Positions 44,304 through 52,900 of a stretch of 64,000 nucleotides of DNA are shown here, in pieces. The stretch comes from Luteolibacter algae (GTDB taxonomy: Bacteria > Verrucomicrobiota > Verrucomicrobiia > Verrucomicrobiales > Akkermansiaceae), in assembly GCF_042683045.1 (NCBI RefSeq), contig NZ_JBHUIT010000034.1, positions 62,001 through 126,000 of the forward strand, written 5' to 3'. The first letter of the stretch is position 1. Each line of letters begins with the position of its first letter. The position numbers were made by a program, and so were the translations under genes. The notes under the pieces are model-generated. The model ran no database searches and was not told the origin of the DNA. It saw only the letters and a program-made list of their open reading frames with translations.

Positions 44304-44591
44304 ATGAAAAATGGTATTACCAAGGAGGAGCTTGCGTGGATGGTTACGAGGGTGGTGGGGGTGATTTTTCTATGGCTTGCGGTGGAGACCGGAGGGAAGC
44401 TGCTCGCGGTTCATTTTTCCTCCCAATGGGCGGGAGTGAGCATTCCATCGGAGATGGCTGCAAATGCTTCCAGGGCATTGATGTTTTCGCTAACCGTCTA
44501 CACCGTCCTAGGACTGTATCTTCTGAAATATGGGGCCTTTTTTGTAGGTCTGATTTCCCGTGGAGGCGGAGGCTGCACGCGGGAAAATTAG
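44304..44591 (+). CDS. Small membrane protein of unknown function
   Basis: 95 residues with two probable membrane helices (WMVTRVVGVIFLWLAVETGGKLLAVHF and ALMFSLTVYTVLGLYLLKYGAFFVGLI) joined by a short loop, and a Gly-rich end. No family recognised. Starts at ATG 44304; GGAG lies inside the reading frame, not upstream. Followed by a clear terminator, which supports it being a real transcript. Confidence 0.6.
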   Translation: MKNGITKEELAWMVTRVVGVIFLWLAVETGGKLLAVHFSSQWAGVSIPSEMAANASRALMFSLTVYTVLGLYLLKYGAFFVGLISRGGGGCTREN

Positions 44592-44625
44592 AAGCCCTCG
44601 AAAACGTAGGGACCCGAGGGCTTTT
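44592..44625 (+). terminator. Intrinsic terminator after the small membrane protein
   Basis: AAGCCCTCG (44592-44600) pairs with CGAGGGCTT (44615-44623) around a 14-nt loop; T-run of only four. May also serve the converging PepSY gene. Confidence 0.65.
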
Positions 44626-44736
44626 AGAAATGGCTGGCGGAGGACGAAGGGCGCAAAAATTTTCCCTACGAGCAGCAGCTGGTAATGTTCGAGGCATGGC
44701 AGCTGGAAAACCTCTGACACGCTGGCCCAGATCCGG

Positions 44737-45453
44737 CTATGGTCTTGTCGTTCCGGTTGCCGGTTTTTTGTTCTTTCTCGGGCGGGTGAGGAAGAAGAGA
44801 ACGATGCCGAGGATGGAGATGAGGAAGGCTGCGCCGGTAAGGATGGTGAGCAGCCAGTCGCGGGCATCTTTGTTGGGGATGAAGCCGAGCTTGTGGAAAT
44901 TCGTGAACACGGAGGCTTCGAACTGCTTTTCATCATCGGTGTGACGGGTGACCGAGCCGGTGACAGTAGAGACATAAACACGCGTGCCTTTTCCATCCGC
45001 GAGATCGAAGCGGTAGACCGGTAGGATGCGGAAGATGCCGATGTATTCGCTGTTGAAGCTGGTGAGGAAATCGGTTTGCTCAATCTCATCGGTGCCGAGG
45101 AAAGTGCTTGCGATTTCACGGGCATAAGTCGCATCCGCGTCAGGATTTTTCCGGCCATTTGTCGCATCGATATAGGTGAACTCCCGCTGGCCGGGGATGA
45201 ACGCCTGGTAGTGGGGCTTTCCTGCAATGTTGCGGATATTGATCGCCGCCGGCGGTGCATCCGGGAATGCGTCTGCTGGTGTCACAGTGATAGCTGAGGT
45301 ATCGAGAAGTGCACCGGATGGTTTTGCCGCAGGTGGTGCCGACTGGGTGCGTGACATGAGCACGTGGATCACGCCGCTGCCCGATGACATGAGGATGGAA
45401 ATGGAAAAGATTAGACCGAGATATCGGTGGAGTTTACGGACGATTTTTTTCAT
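44737..45453 (-). CDS. PepSY domain membrane protein
   Basis: 238 residues. N-terminal membrane helix (KLHRYLGLIFSISILMSSGSGVIHVLM) with the HRY.Gl motif of PepSY-TM/iron-uptake proteins; a periplasmic PepSY-like part (YAREIASTFLG...VYRFDLADGKGTRVYVSTVTGSVTRHTDDEKQ); then VFTNFHKLGFI and a second membrane helix (WLLTILTGAAFLISILGIVLFFL). Members sit next to siderophore or metal TonB receptors and may help reduce or move the metal. Here it follows a TonB-dependent receptor on the same strand, supporting a metal-uptake role. The metal is not known. Confidence 0.82.
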   Translation of the reverse strand: MKKIVRKLHRYLGLIFSISILMSSGSGVIHVLMSRTQSAPPAAKPSGALLDTSAITVTPADAFPDAPPAAINIRNIAGKPHYQAFIPGQREFTYIDATNGRKNPDADATYAREIASTFLGTDEIEQTDFLTSFNSEYIGIFRILPVYRFDLADGKGTRVYVSTVTGSVTRHTDDEKQFEASVFTNFHKLGFIPNKDARDWLLTILTGAAFLISILGIVLFFLTRPRKNKKPATGTTRP

Positions 45454-45564
45454 TTTGGAAAAGTGGTGTCTGGTTGGGCTGACCGGTTCGGTCGGCCGTG
45501 GGTTTCAAGTAAAGAGAGGATCGTGGCCTGGCCGTGAGCCGAGGACTGTGGTGAAAAAGCGATG

Positions 45565-45604
45565 ACTGTGGCGGCAACTCAAGGCCACCGCCACAGTTTT
45601 TTTT
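45565..45604 (+). terminator. Hairpin with T-run, plus-strand orientation
   Basis: ACTGTGGCGG (45565-45574) pairs with CCGCCACAGT (45588-45597), 13-nt loop, T-run 45597-45604. The T-run points in the plus direction, although the genes on both sides are on the minus strand. Possibly bidirectional or blocks antisense transcription into the receptor gene. Confidence 0.55.
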
Positions 45605-45619
45605 GGGGGGGGAGAGTGT

Positions 45620-47680
45620 TTAGAACTTCCATTCGATGCCGGCGAAGACAGAGCGGCCGTCACCGGGGAGGAACTGGCGCTGGTCCATGCCACCGGCATC
45701 ATCCATCACGCCGTGGGTCGCGGAGTAAACCTCATCGGTGAGGTTTTTCGCCTCGATAAACCATGAGATTCCATTTGCCACGCGCCGACCTACTTTGAAA
45801 CCGAGCAGAGCGTATGGATCTGCGGCAAAGGTATTGCGGTGATCGATGAAGGACTTCACCGGAGACCATTCAAAGGTTGGTCCCGCGTAATAGCCTTGGG
45901 CATTTTCCCAAAGCAACTCGCTACGGAGAAGGTGTGGTGGAAGGCCTGCGATACGGTTGTCACCGTAGAACGCATCATCATCGAAACGGAAGGAACCGTA
46001 GGTGTAGGCACTGCGGAAAACGAGGCGCTGATCCGGATTTTCATCCAGCCATGATGATCCTAGTAGATCGATCTCCGTGCCGAGCTCGATACCGTAGTGA
46101 ATGGTATCGTCCGCATTGGTCGTGGTGCTGACCATTGTGGAGGGGTCTGTGAGGGTGAGGAGCTCGTCCTTGACCTTCGAATAATATACGGTGGCGTCCC
46201 AGCGTGCGAACGAGCGTGTGCCGCGGGTGCCTGCCTCTATGGTTGCCGCAGTTTGCGCATCGCGGGCGATGTTGTTGGTGACAGCCTCGGAGAATGAAGG
46301 TGGCTCGTAGCTTCCGGAAATTCCCGTGAAGTATTGGATGTCATTTTTTTCATAAACGAGGCCGAGGTTCGGCGCCACATTCGAGTAGGAGTCATCGTAA
46401 TTGGTCAGCGAGCCGAGAGCGGGTGGAGTCGCGTTGAAAAAGCGTTCATTCTCGCGGATGGAGTAGGCTGCGGATAGTCCTGTGGTGAGGCTCAGATCAC
46501 CGTTGAGGTGATGTTGGTTTTCGATGAAAAATTCCAGATTGGAAGCGGTCTGGTCTTCGTTGGTCTTGAGTGCTCCGCGGCTGCCGGAGTTGTTGGCGAA
46601 GAGTGCGCTACGAGTTTCTCCGTAGGTGAATGAAAGGCCGGAGCGGAAGACGTTTTCCCTGCCGAGAAAGTCATCCGTATTGGTGAACGTCGCGCCAAGG
46701 TAGAGATCGTTTGAAAGCTGATCAATGACGCCGACAAAGGGAGTGATCGGGTGATCCAGGTCTTTGTAAGTCCATGCCGCCGAGAAGTCCCAGGTATTAT
46801 TGCCAGAGCGGAGAGTGGTCTTGTTGGCAAAGCGGAAGAGCTCGAAATTACGTTGGTTATCGTAAGGAACGGATCCGAAGAACGATGTATCGGCCTGGCG
46901 GGGATTTGTCTCCAGCTGGGCTTTTGTAAGATTCCCCGGTAGGTCGGAATCCGTATGGATGGCGGTGAGGTAGAACCGGGTTTCCAGATCATCCCGCAGC
47001 TGGACTCCGAAGTTTGTGAAAAGCCGTTGTGCGGATTGCTCCGCATGATCACGGAAGCCGTTCTGGGAGGCGTGGGAGAGGGAGAAATAGAGATCTTTCG
47101 AGCCCTCCGTGATGCCACCGGCGAAGCGTGCCCTCAGATACTCGTAGGAACCCGCTTCCAGCCGAGCGGAGTAGCCGGGGGCGGACCTGCCCGTATGCGA
47201 GAGATAATCGATCGCCCCGCCCAGTGTCGCAGAGCCACGTGAGATTGCGTTTCCACCGCGCCAGATATTGATGTGGGAGGCGGCGAGGGGGTCTACCGAT
47301 TGCATATCGAAGCCTCCATCGGCAAGATTCAGCGGGATGCCATCTTGCATAAACCGGATACCGCGGCCGTGGAAGGTGCGCTGGAGGCCGGAGCCACGAA
47401 TCGAGATCCGGGCTTCATCCGATCCGAAGCGGGATTGGGCGATGACACCCGGGGAGAGTGCGAAGGTATCAGCCAGGGTGGAGGAACGCCCGGTGAGGTA
47501 GCGCTCGGAATCGACGCTTTCGGTGCCGCCGGGGATCTTTGAAAGTTCCAGCCTGTCCTGTTCCAGGGTCTTTTGGGTGAGTGTCTCGTTATCAGCGGAT
47601 TTGATGACCGTGGTATCGAGTGTATCTGGTGCTGAGAGTGCGATGGATGATGTTAGAAAAAGTGTTGTAAAAGGTTTCAT
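45620..47680 (-). CDS. TonB-dependent outer-membrane receptor
   Basis: 686 residues from ATG 47680. Signal MKPFTTLFLTSSIALSAP. A TonB box-like TTVIKSA precedes the plug domain (LADTFALSPGVIAQSRFGSDEARISIRGSGLQRTFHGRGIRFMQDGIPLNLADGG), followed by a 22-strand-type barrel (alternating aromatic strands) and a C-terminal strand ending SVFAGIEWKF with the final Phe expected of outer-membrane proteins. Likely takes up a metal chelate; the region is typical of FecA/ferric-siderophore or cobalamin receptors but the ligand is not given. An upstream frame to 47911 is open with no signal peptide and is rejected. Part of an operon with a CxxC protein and the PepSY gene. Confidence 0.9.
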   Translation of the reverse strand: MKPFTTLFLTSSIALSAPDTLDTTVIKSADNETLTQKTLEQDRLELSKIPGGTESVDSERYLTGRSSTLADTFALSPGVIAQSRFGSDEARISIRGSGLQRTFHGRGIRFMQDGIPLNLADGGFDMQSVDPLAASHINIWRGGNAISRGSATLGGAIDYLSHTGRSAPGYSARLEAGSYEYLRARFAGGITEGSKDLYFSLSHASQNGFRDHAEQSAQRLFTNFGVQLRDDLETRFYLTAIHTDSDLPGNLTKAQLETNPRQADTSFFGSVPYDNQRNFELFRFANKTTLRSGNNTWDFSAAWTYKDLDHPITPFVGVIDQLSNDLYLGATFTNTDDFLGRENVFRSGLSFTYGETRSALFANNSGSRGALKTNEDQTASNLEFFIENQHHLNGDLSLTTGLSAAYSIRENERFFNATPPALGSLTNYDDSYSNVAPNLGLVYEKNDIQYFTGISGSYEPPSFSEAVTNNIARDAQTAATIEAGTRGTRSFARWDATVYYSKVKDELLTLTDPSTMVSTTTNADDTIHYGIELGTEIDLLGSSWLDENPDQRLVFRSAYTYGSFRFDDDAFYGDNRIAGLPPHLLRSELLWENAQGYYAGPTFEWSPVKSFIDHRNTFAADPYALLGFKVGRRVANGISWFIEAKNLTDEVYSATHGVMDDAGGMDQRQFLPGDGRSVFAGIEWKF

Positions 47681-47911
47681 ATCATTGAAAAAGTTGATGT
47701 TCGATTGGTGGGCGGATCGCGGTGCCAAGGGCATGAAGCGCGTGCCGCGGGACAGTGGAAAACGATTGTTTTCCAGAGGTCCGTGGATTTCGCTGATACC
47801 GGAGCCGGCTGAAGATGAGAATACGCCACATTGAGCGCTTCTCCCCGCCGGGAGCTGCAGTAAAAGCCTGGGATCAGCTACGTCAAAAGGAGTAGCTGGA
47901 GATCTGATCAA

Positions 47912-48247
47912 TCAACTAAGCGCCCTTGGAGGAGGGACTGGAGGCCCGGCAAGCGGCTGGGACAATGGAATATTAGCCGCCCAAAAAACAGGGTTGGGCA
48001 GCTGGCTGGAGAATGGATCCTTCAGCTCCGCATGTGCGGGAGGAAAGAGATCCTGGAAAAGCTTTAAAGACGATGGAGACAACTGGATGGGATCGTTTTC
48101 CGTCGAGCGCTCATCGGATTTCACAGCGGCGATCTTGTTGCAGAGTTCACAGGGCTTTTCCCCTGAGAATGTATCGCTGACTGCTTGTGAAAGCGTGCTC
48201 TCCTGTGAGTAGTCGATGATCATGTTCACCCACGCATAAGTCTGCAA
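47912..48247 (-). CDS. Small envelope protein with CxxC motif, start unclear
   Basis: Called from TTG 48247: LQTYAWVNMIIDYSQES..., then FSGEKPCELCNKIAAVK with a CxxC. The frame is open upstream for ~110 bases to a stop and encodes a hydrophobic stretch (LRKYLQYLFLFFGCLHLIGGPYS) just before the TTG, as expected of a signal or anchor, but no ATG, GTG or TTG precedes it; CTG at 48319 is one option. Similar small proteins with PC.LC occur beside metal-related TonB receptors in Verrucomicrobiota, function unknown. Either a rare start is used or the 5' end is damaged. Confidence 0.55.
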   Translation of the reverse strand: MQTYAWVNMIIDYSQESTLSQAVSDTFSGEKPCELCNKIAAVKSDERSTENDPIQLSPSSLKLFQDLFPPAHAELKDPFSSQLPNPVFWAANIPLSQPLAGPPVPPPRALS

Positions 48248-48426
48248 TACGCTGTAAGGACCGCCTATAAGATGCAGGCAGCCAAAGAAAAGAAACAGGT
48301 ATTGAAGGTATTTTCTCAGACGGATTTGGGAATGAAATGGAAGCGTCCTATCACCTACGGGAGAAGACGACCTTTCATTTCAAATCTGAGCTGCTTCGTC
48401 AAAGATTATCATAGCGTAGCGGAAGA

Positions 48427-48939
48427 TTAATCTTCTTTGAAATCGGCGAGATATTTCTTTAGGCCATTTTCCCGGAGCTCATCAACCGGGATGAAGCGTA
48501 GCGCCGCGGAATTCATACAATAGCGCAGACCGGTAGGTTCCGGCCCATCTTCGAAGACGTGGCCCAGGTGAGTATCCGCCTTCACAGAACGGACTTCCGT
48601 GCGTGTCATTCCATAGGTCGTGTCCGTTTTTTCCTTCACCGCGCCTTCGAAAAGCGGCTTGGTGAAACTCGGCCAGCCGGTTCCGGATTTGAACTTGTCC
48701 CTAGAGCTGAAAAGCGGCTCTCCGCTCACAATGGAAACGTAGATGCCGGGTTCCTTATTGTCCCAATACTCGTTTTTAAAAGGAGGCTCCGTGCCATCCT
48801 CCTGGGTCACCTTGTATTGCATGGGGGTGAGTTCTTTTTTGAGCCTAGCGTGCTCGGGAGTTTGTGGATCGCCGCAACTGGAAATTGTAGCTGCCAGCGA
48901 AAACAGAAGAATCAATTTGCCCACGGAGTTCATACCCAA
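48427..48939 (-). CDS. msrB: Peptide-methionine (R)-S-oxide reductase, lipoprotein form
   Basis: 170 residues. A lipoprotein signal (MNSVGKLILLFSLAATISSC, lipobox ISSC) is followed by the SelR domain: NEYWDNKEPGIYVSIVSGEPLFSSRDKFKSGTGWPSFTKP and the catalytic Cys in GLRYCMNSAALRFIP. Repairs oxidised methionine in extracytoplasmic proteins, using thiols from a thioredoxin-like partner. The CxxC pairs that bind zinc in many MsrB are missing (positions held by PGIYVS and DGPEP), so it is the metal-free type. Two closely spaced ATGs at 48939 and 48933. Confidence 0.93.
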   Translation of the reverse strand: MGMNSVGKLILLFSLAATISSCGDPQTPEHARLKKELTPMQYKVTQEDGTEPPFKNEYWDNKEPGIYVSIVSGEPLFSSRDKFKSGTGWPSFTKPLFEGAVKEKTDTTYGMTRTEVRSVKADTHLGHVFEDGPEPTGLRYCMNSAALRFIPVDELRENGLKKYLADFKED

Positions 48940-49044
48940 AGGCTAAAGCCGCTTTGAGGAACCGCAAGTTTTAGCTCAGTGACCAAAAAAAGGGGGAAAC
49001 CGCCGAAAGATGCGATTTCCCCTGAATGGCTTGCCGGATCGCGG

Positions 49045-49863
49045 TCAGATTTCGATCTCGCCTTCGAAGACGAAGTCCGCAGGACCCGTGAGGGTGACGT
49101 TGGTAAATGTGGTATCGCTGGTCTTTTCAAAACCTACCGAAAGCGTGTCACCGCCTTCGACATCCACCTTGATCGGGGATTCCGCGCCGGTGAGCAGGTG
49201 ATGGATCAATGCCGAGGCGACCATACCCGTGCCGCATGCAAGCGTCTCATCCTCCACACCGCGCTCGTAGGTGCGGATGGCGATATGATCCGGGGCGAGG
49301 ATCTGGGCAAAATTCGCGTTGGTGCCATTGGGCGCGAAGTGCGGATGCTCGCGGACTGTGCGACCGTAGGTGACGACGTCCACAGCCTGGACATCTTCGA
49401 CAAAGCTGACGACGTGGGGAACGCCGGTATTGAGGAAATAGAAGTCCGCCGCGTGGCCTTCCAGCTCGATTGGAGCCTTCAATTCAAGGTCCTTCGGCTC
49501 GGACATCGCAATACGGATATCGTCGCCAACGATGTCCGCTGAAAGTGTCCCGGCGATGGTCTCAAAGGAGACGCTTTCCGGAAGCTCCTCGGAATCAGAA
49601 AGGTGGGCAGTGAAAAAGCCGAAACAGCGGGCACCGTTTCCGCACATTTCCGCCTCTCCGCCATCGGCATTGTAGTAGCGGAATTTATAATCAGCGCCGT
49701 GTTCGGCAGGTTCCACGGCCAGCAGCCCATCCGCTCCGATCCCGCGGTGGCGGTCGCAAAGAGCCGCGATCGTGTCCTCATCGAGATTGATTGAAAGATC
49801 GCGGTTATCGATGATGATGAAGTCATTGCCGGCACCGTTCATTTTATAAAAGTGAAGAAGCAT
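49045..49863 (-). CDS. dapF: Diaminopimelate epimerase
   Basis: Converts L,L- to meso-diaminopimelate for lysine and peptidoglycan. 272 residues. MLLHFYKMNGAGNDFIIIDNRD at the N-terminus (FxKMxGaGNDF), first catalytic Cys in GEAEMCGNGARCFG and second in EDETLACGTGMVASAL. The start is ATG 49863; the long reading upstream to 50154 is the 3' end of the next gene in another frame. Lies downstream of the large STAND gene on the same strand with ~85 bases between. Confidence 0.96.
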   Translation of the reverse strand: MLLHFYKMNGAGNDFIIIDNRDLSINLDEDTIAALCDRHRGIGADGLLAVEPAEHGADYKFRYYNADGGEAEMCGNGARCFGFFTAHLSDSEELPESVSFETIAGTLSADIVGDDIRIAMSEPKDLELKAPIELEGHAADFYFLNTGVPHVVSFVEDVQAVDVVTYGRTVREHPHFAPNGTNANFAQILAPDHIAIRTYERGVEDETLACGTGMVASALIHHLLTGAESPIKVDVEGGDTLSVGFEKTSDTTFTNVTLTGPADFVFEGEIEI

Positions 49864-49948
49864 AATGGAAAATGTTGTATAAAGTTTCGGGAGCGGAACA
49901 GGTAGAAAGCCCGAGCCGCGCGGAACATGTAACTGCGGAGAAAGGAAT

Positions 49949-52900
49949 TCAAGGCTGATCGTTCGCCGACGGAGCGAGCTCAGGATGCCTTTCCAAGGTA
50001 AGCTTGAGGGCGGAAACCAGAGTATCCACAAGTTCTCTGGTAATAGTGAGCGACTGGACGACGGCGAGATCGCCAGCCTTAGGCTCTTTTTCGATGAGCT
50101 CCTTATACCAATCCACTGCTTTTTCTTTCTCGTTGGCCGCGTAGTGGCCGACAATCAGGTAGACCAGGCTATCGAGCTCATATTGCTTGTCCTCTGCCGT
50201 TCTCTTCTGCTCCTCGGCAGCCTTTTTGAACTGGCTGAGAGCCTCCTGATTCCGCCCGAGCAGAAAATTCATCGTCCCTAGATTGTTTGCAGAGACAGTG
50301 CCATCATCGGTGACTTTGAAGAATTCCTTTTCCGCGGAAACCTTGTCACCACTGGACCAGTAATTGAGCCCCAGGCGATAATGATAGATCACCTTCCCGG
50401 GATGATCCTCGACGAGTGTAACGAGCAACGGGATGGCTTTATCGAAGCGCTTCTCGCCCTCGTAGCTGACGGCTAGGAGATGCAGTGCGTTTTCGTGGTG
50501 CGGATCGATCTCCAACGCTTTTTTTGCAAAAATCCGGCAGCGGACTTCGTTGCCCGCCGCCCGAGCCTGGTGGGCAAGATGGTAGCAAACGGAAGGATCC
50601 GTTTGTGCGTTACGCTCGCCGAAGGTGACTAGCCGGTCGATCCTGGCCTGTGTTTCCTTTAATTTGACGAATGCCTCCTGATACTCGGTTGAGCCGGCAG
50701 GTAAACTGTTCAAGTGCTTGCGGGTCTTTTCCAGGTTCGCCTGTTGCCAGTGGGCAATGGATGCGTGGGCAAGGCCCACCGATGGGAGGGCGGCGAGTAA
50801 CTCGTCCATTGTGATACCCGAGTCCTCGATCCAGCGCATGCTATCGACATCAATGGCCGGAGAGATCTTCCGTAGGGCTGGTGATTTCAGGAACCAGGAG
50901 TCCGGAAACGCCTTGCGCACCTCATCCCATGAATCAGAGGGATTGCAGGGAATCGGGACAAGAGTGTCGCGGATTTTAAGTGCGGTGGATGCCTCCGTGA
51001 GAGGCAGAATCTGCTCTGTCATATCAGCGGGAGGATGGATCTCCCGGGTGTAGATGAGCTGCCGGGTGGAAGTGCCGGCCTGATGCTCCGGAGCGATGAT
51101 AAGGACACGGTTTCCGTCCGGAGTGAAGCGGATGGTGTGGGCAAGGGTGGGTAACTCGAACGAGCGCGAAACCGGTAACGCCTCCCGCCAATCCCAACTT
51201 CGGATCGTCGATTTTCCCTGGTTGGAAGAGATTGTAGCGATCGCTTTGGAATCAGGGCTGAAGGTGAAGACATCGATCTGGCCAAAGCTATCGACGATTG
51301 CATCCGACATCGGTTTGCAATCCGGGATCGACCACACCCTAAGCTTCCGATCGGCACCGCTGACGCCCAGCAATGACGAATCGGAATTGAATGCGGCGGC
51401 GGTGATAAAGTCCGTGTGCATGATGCTTTCCGGAGCCTTTGTCAGATCCGAGAAATCCCATAGATACATGAAATACTCGGACGCTGCGGCAGAACCATTC
51501 GCCGAGACGGCGAGCCATTGGGAATCCGGGGAAATCCAGAATGATGATGAATACAGGACCGGATGTTCCAGGGCGATGGATTCGCCGGACGCCACATTCC
51601 AGGCGCGAAGTTGAACTTGGTTATTCTGATTTCCGGTAGCGGGTGCCAGGGCGATCAGAGTTCCGTTATCCGGTGTGAACTCGATGAGGCTCGGAGCGAT
51701 TTTCCCGGTTTTGCTTTTGGAAAGTATCGATGCATCGGAAGTGCTTACAATGAATAACTCGCCGTTTGAAAATGAGGCAAACAAAGTTCCATCCGGGGAG
51801 ATGGCCCAGTGATCCACCGTTTCATTTGGAGAAACCCAGACGGGCTTTTGCGAGGGTGGATTACTAGATAGATCGTAAAAGCCCACAACGCCTTTGTCGA
51901 AATATGCGGCGGCGGTTTTGATTTTTTGATCGACCAGCCAGCCCGTGGAATCCTTCGGCCGTGGGTTCGGAATTTCGGACTCAGTGAGAGAGACGGGATC
52001 GTAGGTATAGATATGATCCGGGGATTTTAGGATCAGCTCTTTTTCTGTGAGCTCTGTTTGCTGCACATACTCCGGTGTGCCGAGGGGGAGGGTAAGCGCG
52101 GGACCGACCGCGAGATCCCAGATCATGGCGATCTGGGAAGTGCTGGTCAGCAGATAACGCCCATCCCAGGAGAGCAATAAATCTTCCAGACGCGCAGGGT
52201 GTCGGATCACATCGAAGACTTGTTTTGCCGAGGCAGCGTCATGGATATAGACGGTGCCGTCAGACTGCGCGGATACGATCAGACGCTCATCCGGGGAGAT
52301 CGCGATTTTCGTCGCATAGCCTCCGCATTCGAATGTGCGGTCTTTGGACGGATCAGAAATATGTTGGAGTCTTGGCTCGCTGCCCTGGATCGCTACAGCC
52401 ACGGAAGTGCCATCCGGGCTGGGCATGAAATCCCAGATAAATGCGTTATATTCCAGGGTTCTGGAATTCTCGATGAATTCTCCTTTGGCGATGTCGAGAA
52501 ACCGAAGCTGATCGACGACTGGAAACGTGTCCCGCTTGCGAAGGTGAACGATGGCGATGTGCTGTGCGCTGCCCAGATCCGCGGGTAGGGCAGGACGGGC
52601 TGAAAGGAATTGAAAATCAGGGTCTGTGAGGCGCGCGCTGACCTTTTTTTGCTTTCGATCGAAGATCACCAGCTCTTCCAGTGAGGCACAGATAACGTAG
52701 GAATTGCGACTGTCCGCCAGCCAGGCGGGGCTGCCCTTCTGCTCCCAGTGATATTTCTTTTCTCCACTACGGGTCTCGTAGAGAGACACATCACCCGAAT
52801 TCAGAGCCTCTGCGAAATACTTGCCATCCAGGCTGACCAGAAGCTGCGCGAAGCCCGGAGTCGCGTTTAGCACCGCGCTCTGCTCCTTTGTTTTCGTATT

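Noticed and set aside
47681..47911. N-terminal extension of the TonB receptor to TTG 47911
   Set aside because: The signal peptide starts at ATG 47680; the extension has no signal and would bury it.
49864..50154. N-terminal extension of dapF
   Set aside because: Overlaps the 3' end of the STAND gene in another frame, and DapF starts normally at 49863.
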